Source of the DNA: Hydrogenobacter hydrogenophilus
GTDB taxonomy: Bacteria > Aquificota > Aquificia > Aquificales > Aquificaceae
Length of the DNA: 64,000 nucleotides
Direction of reading: 5' to 3'
Assembly: GCF_900215655.1 (NCBI RefSeq)
Contig: NZ_OBEN01000001.1
Location: 62,001-126,000, forward strand
Below the pieces are notes generated by a model. It was not told the DNA's origin. It saw only the letters and a program-made list of their open reading frames with translations, and ran no database searches. This document shows positions 63,726-64,000 of the stretch, in pieces. Both the position numbers and the translations under genes were made by a program. The first letter of the stretch is position 1. Each line of letters starts with the position of its first letter.

Positions 63726-64000
63726 TCACTCTTCCTTCACCTTATAGTAGAAAATAAGAACCGCTATGATTACCGCTATGGCTAATGCAAATAGCAAAGT
63801 GTCTATGGGATTCTTCCACTCAACAAGTTTTTTTGTAAAGGTTATTGCCAGTATGAGGATCACTACGCTTGCAAGCTTAGCCTTAAGCTGGTCTATATCT
63901 GTGATCCTGAGCCAATCAGGGACATTGAGCTTTCCTACAAAAAGCTCATAAAGACCTACCGAAAAGATATACAGTATTATGGAAAGAAGGTGGATGTCCA
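63726..64000 (-). CDS. UPF0114 (YqhA-like) membrane protein, 5' end outside the window
   Basis: The last 91 residues are present, reading DIHLLSIILYIFSVGLYELFV, then DWLRITDIDQLKAKLASVVILILAITF and a final membrane helix. This fits the UPF0114/YqhA family of multi-helix inner-membrane proteins. The frame is open to base 64000. It lies 62 bases upstream of the LysR gene on the same strand. Function is unknown. Confidence 0.85.
   Translation of the reverse strand, partial: DIHLLSIILYIFSVGLYELFVGKLNVPDWLRITDIDQLKAKLASVVILILAITFTKKLVEWKNPIDTLLFALAIAVIIAVLIFYYKVKEE

Overview
The window is a gene-dense chromosomal segment from a thermophilic, chemolithoautotroph-like bacterium. The best guess is the Aquificaceae (Hydrogenobacter/Thermocrinis/Aquifex relatives). 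The basis is overall gene character: a small murB-ddl-ftsQ-ftsA-ftsZ cluster, a DUF507 protein, very short intergenic distances, Lys/Glu-rich proteins and compact versions of universal enzymes. The genus cannot be proven from the sequence alone.

Layout. (1) 1-5154: partial tRNA-Phe, then a division/cell-wall operon murB-ddl-ftsQ-ftsA-ftsZ plus a small unknown gene. (2) 5195-14055: a copper/silver efflux operon with an outer-membrane channel, an RND adaptor, two tiny proteins, a DUF2231 membrane protein, a NosL-like copper protein, a CopB-type (CPH) P-type ATPase and a CusA-type RND pump. (3) 14052-24532: a dehydrogenase, a tandem HepT-like protein, gpsA, endonuclease V, dapF, arsC followed by the wreck of an arsB gene, a glycosyltransferase, ychF, and argG-aroD-trpF. 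(4) 24221-34038: GYD protein, a short ComEC, the only type IIA topoisomerase A subunit in the window, uvrA, an ArsA/Get3-like ATPase, a dihaem cytochrome c peroxidase and a DEDDh exonuclease. (5) about 34160-35668: a decayed TnpB-only IS200/IS605-type element whose 3' end still folds as a candidate omega RNA. (6) 35678-47320: ispG-nadA, atpC plus a methyltransferase, DUF507, glcD, a surface-biogenesis operon (two SurA-like proteins, glycosyltransferase, polysaccharide deacetylase), and grpE-NYN-panE-HAD. (7) 47363-56118: a long plus-strand run hemN, ABC ATPase, CorC-like, rpoN, pepP, tRNA-fMet, tRNA-Ser, carA, ftsI. (8) 56083-64000: bioD, a cysteine-cluster protein, a second GYD protein, metF, a protein with three CsbD-like modules, dnaB, ubiA, a LysR regulator and a partial UPF0114 protein.

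Two architectural rules recur. First, many genes that start a transcription unit have a TATAAT-like -10 box ending only 6-9 bases before the start codon and no Shine-Dalgarno sequence, which predicts leaderless or nearly leaderless mRNAs. Second, all eleven convergent pairs of ordinary genes overlap at their 3' ends (4 to 56 bases), so tail-to-tail neighbours have no room for separate intrinsic terminators.

The most interesting items are the leaderless-promoter pattern, the universal tail overlaps, a 24-base element shared by the gyrA/uvrA promoters and the flank of the TnpB element, the candidate omega RNA of the broken TnpB element, the tandem HepT-like and triple CsbD-like proteins, and the copper operon with its unusual accessory proteins.
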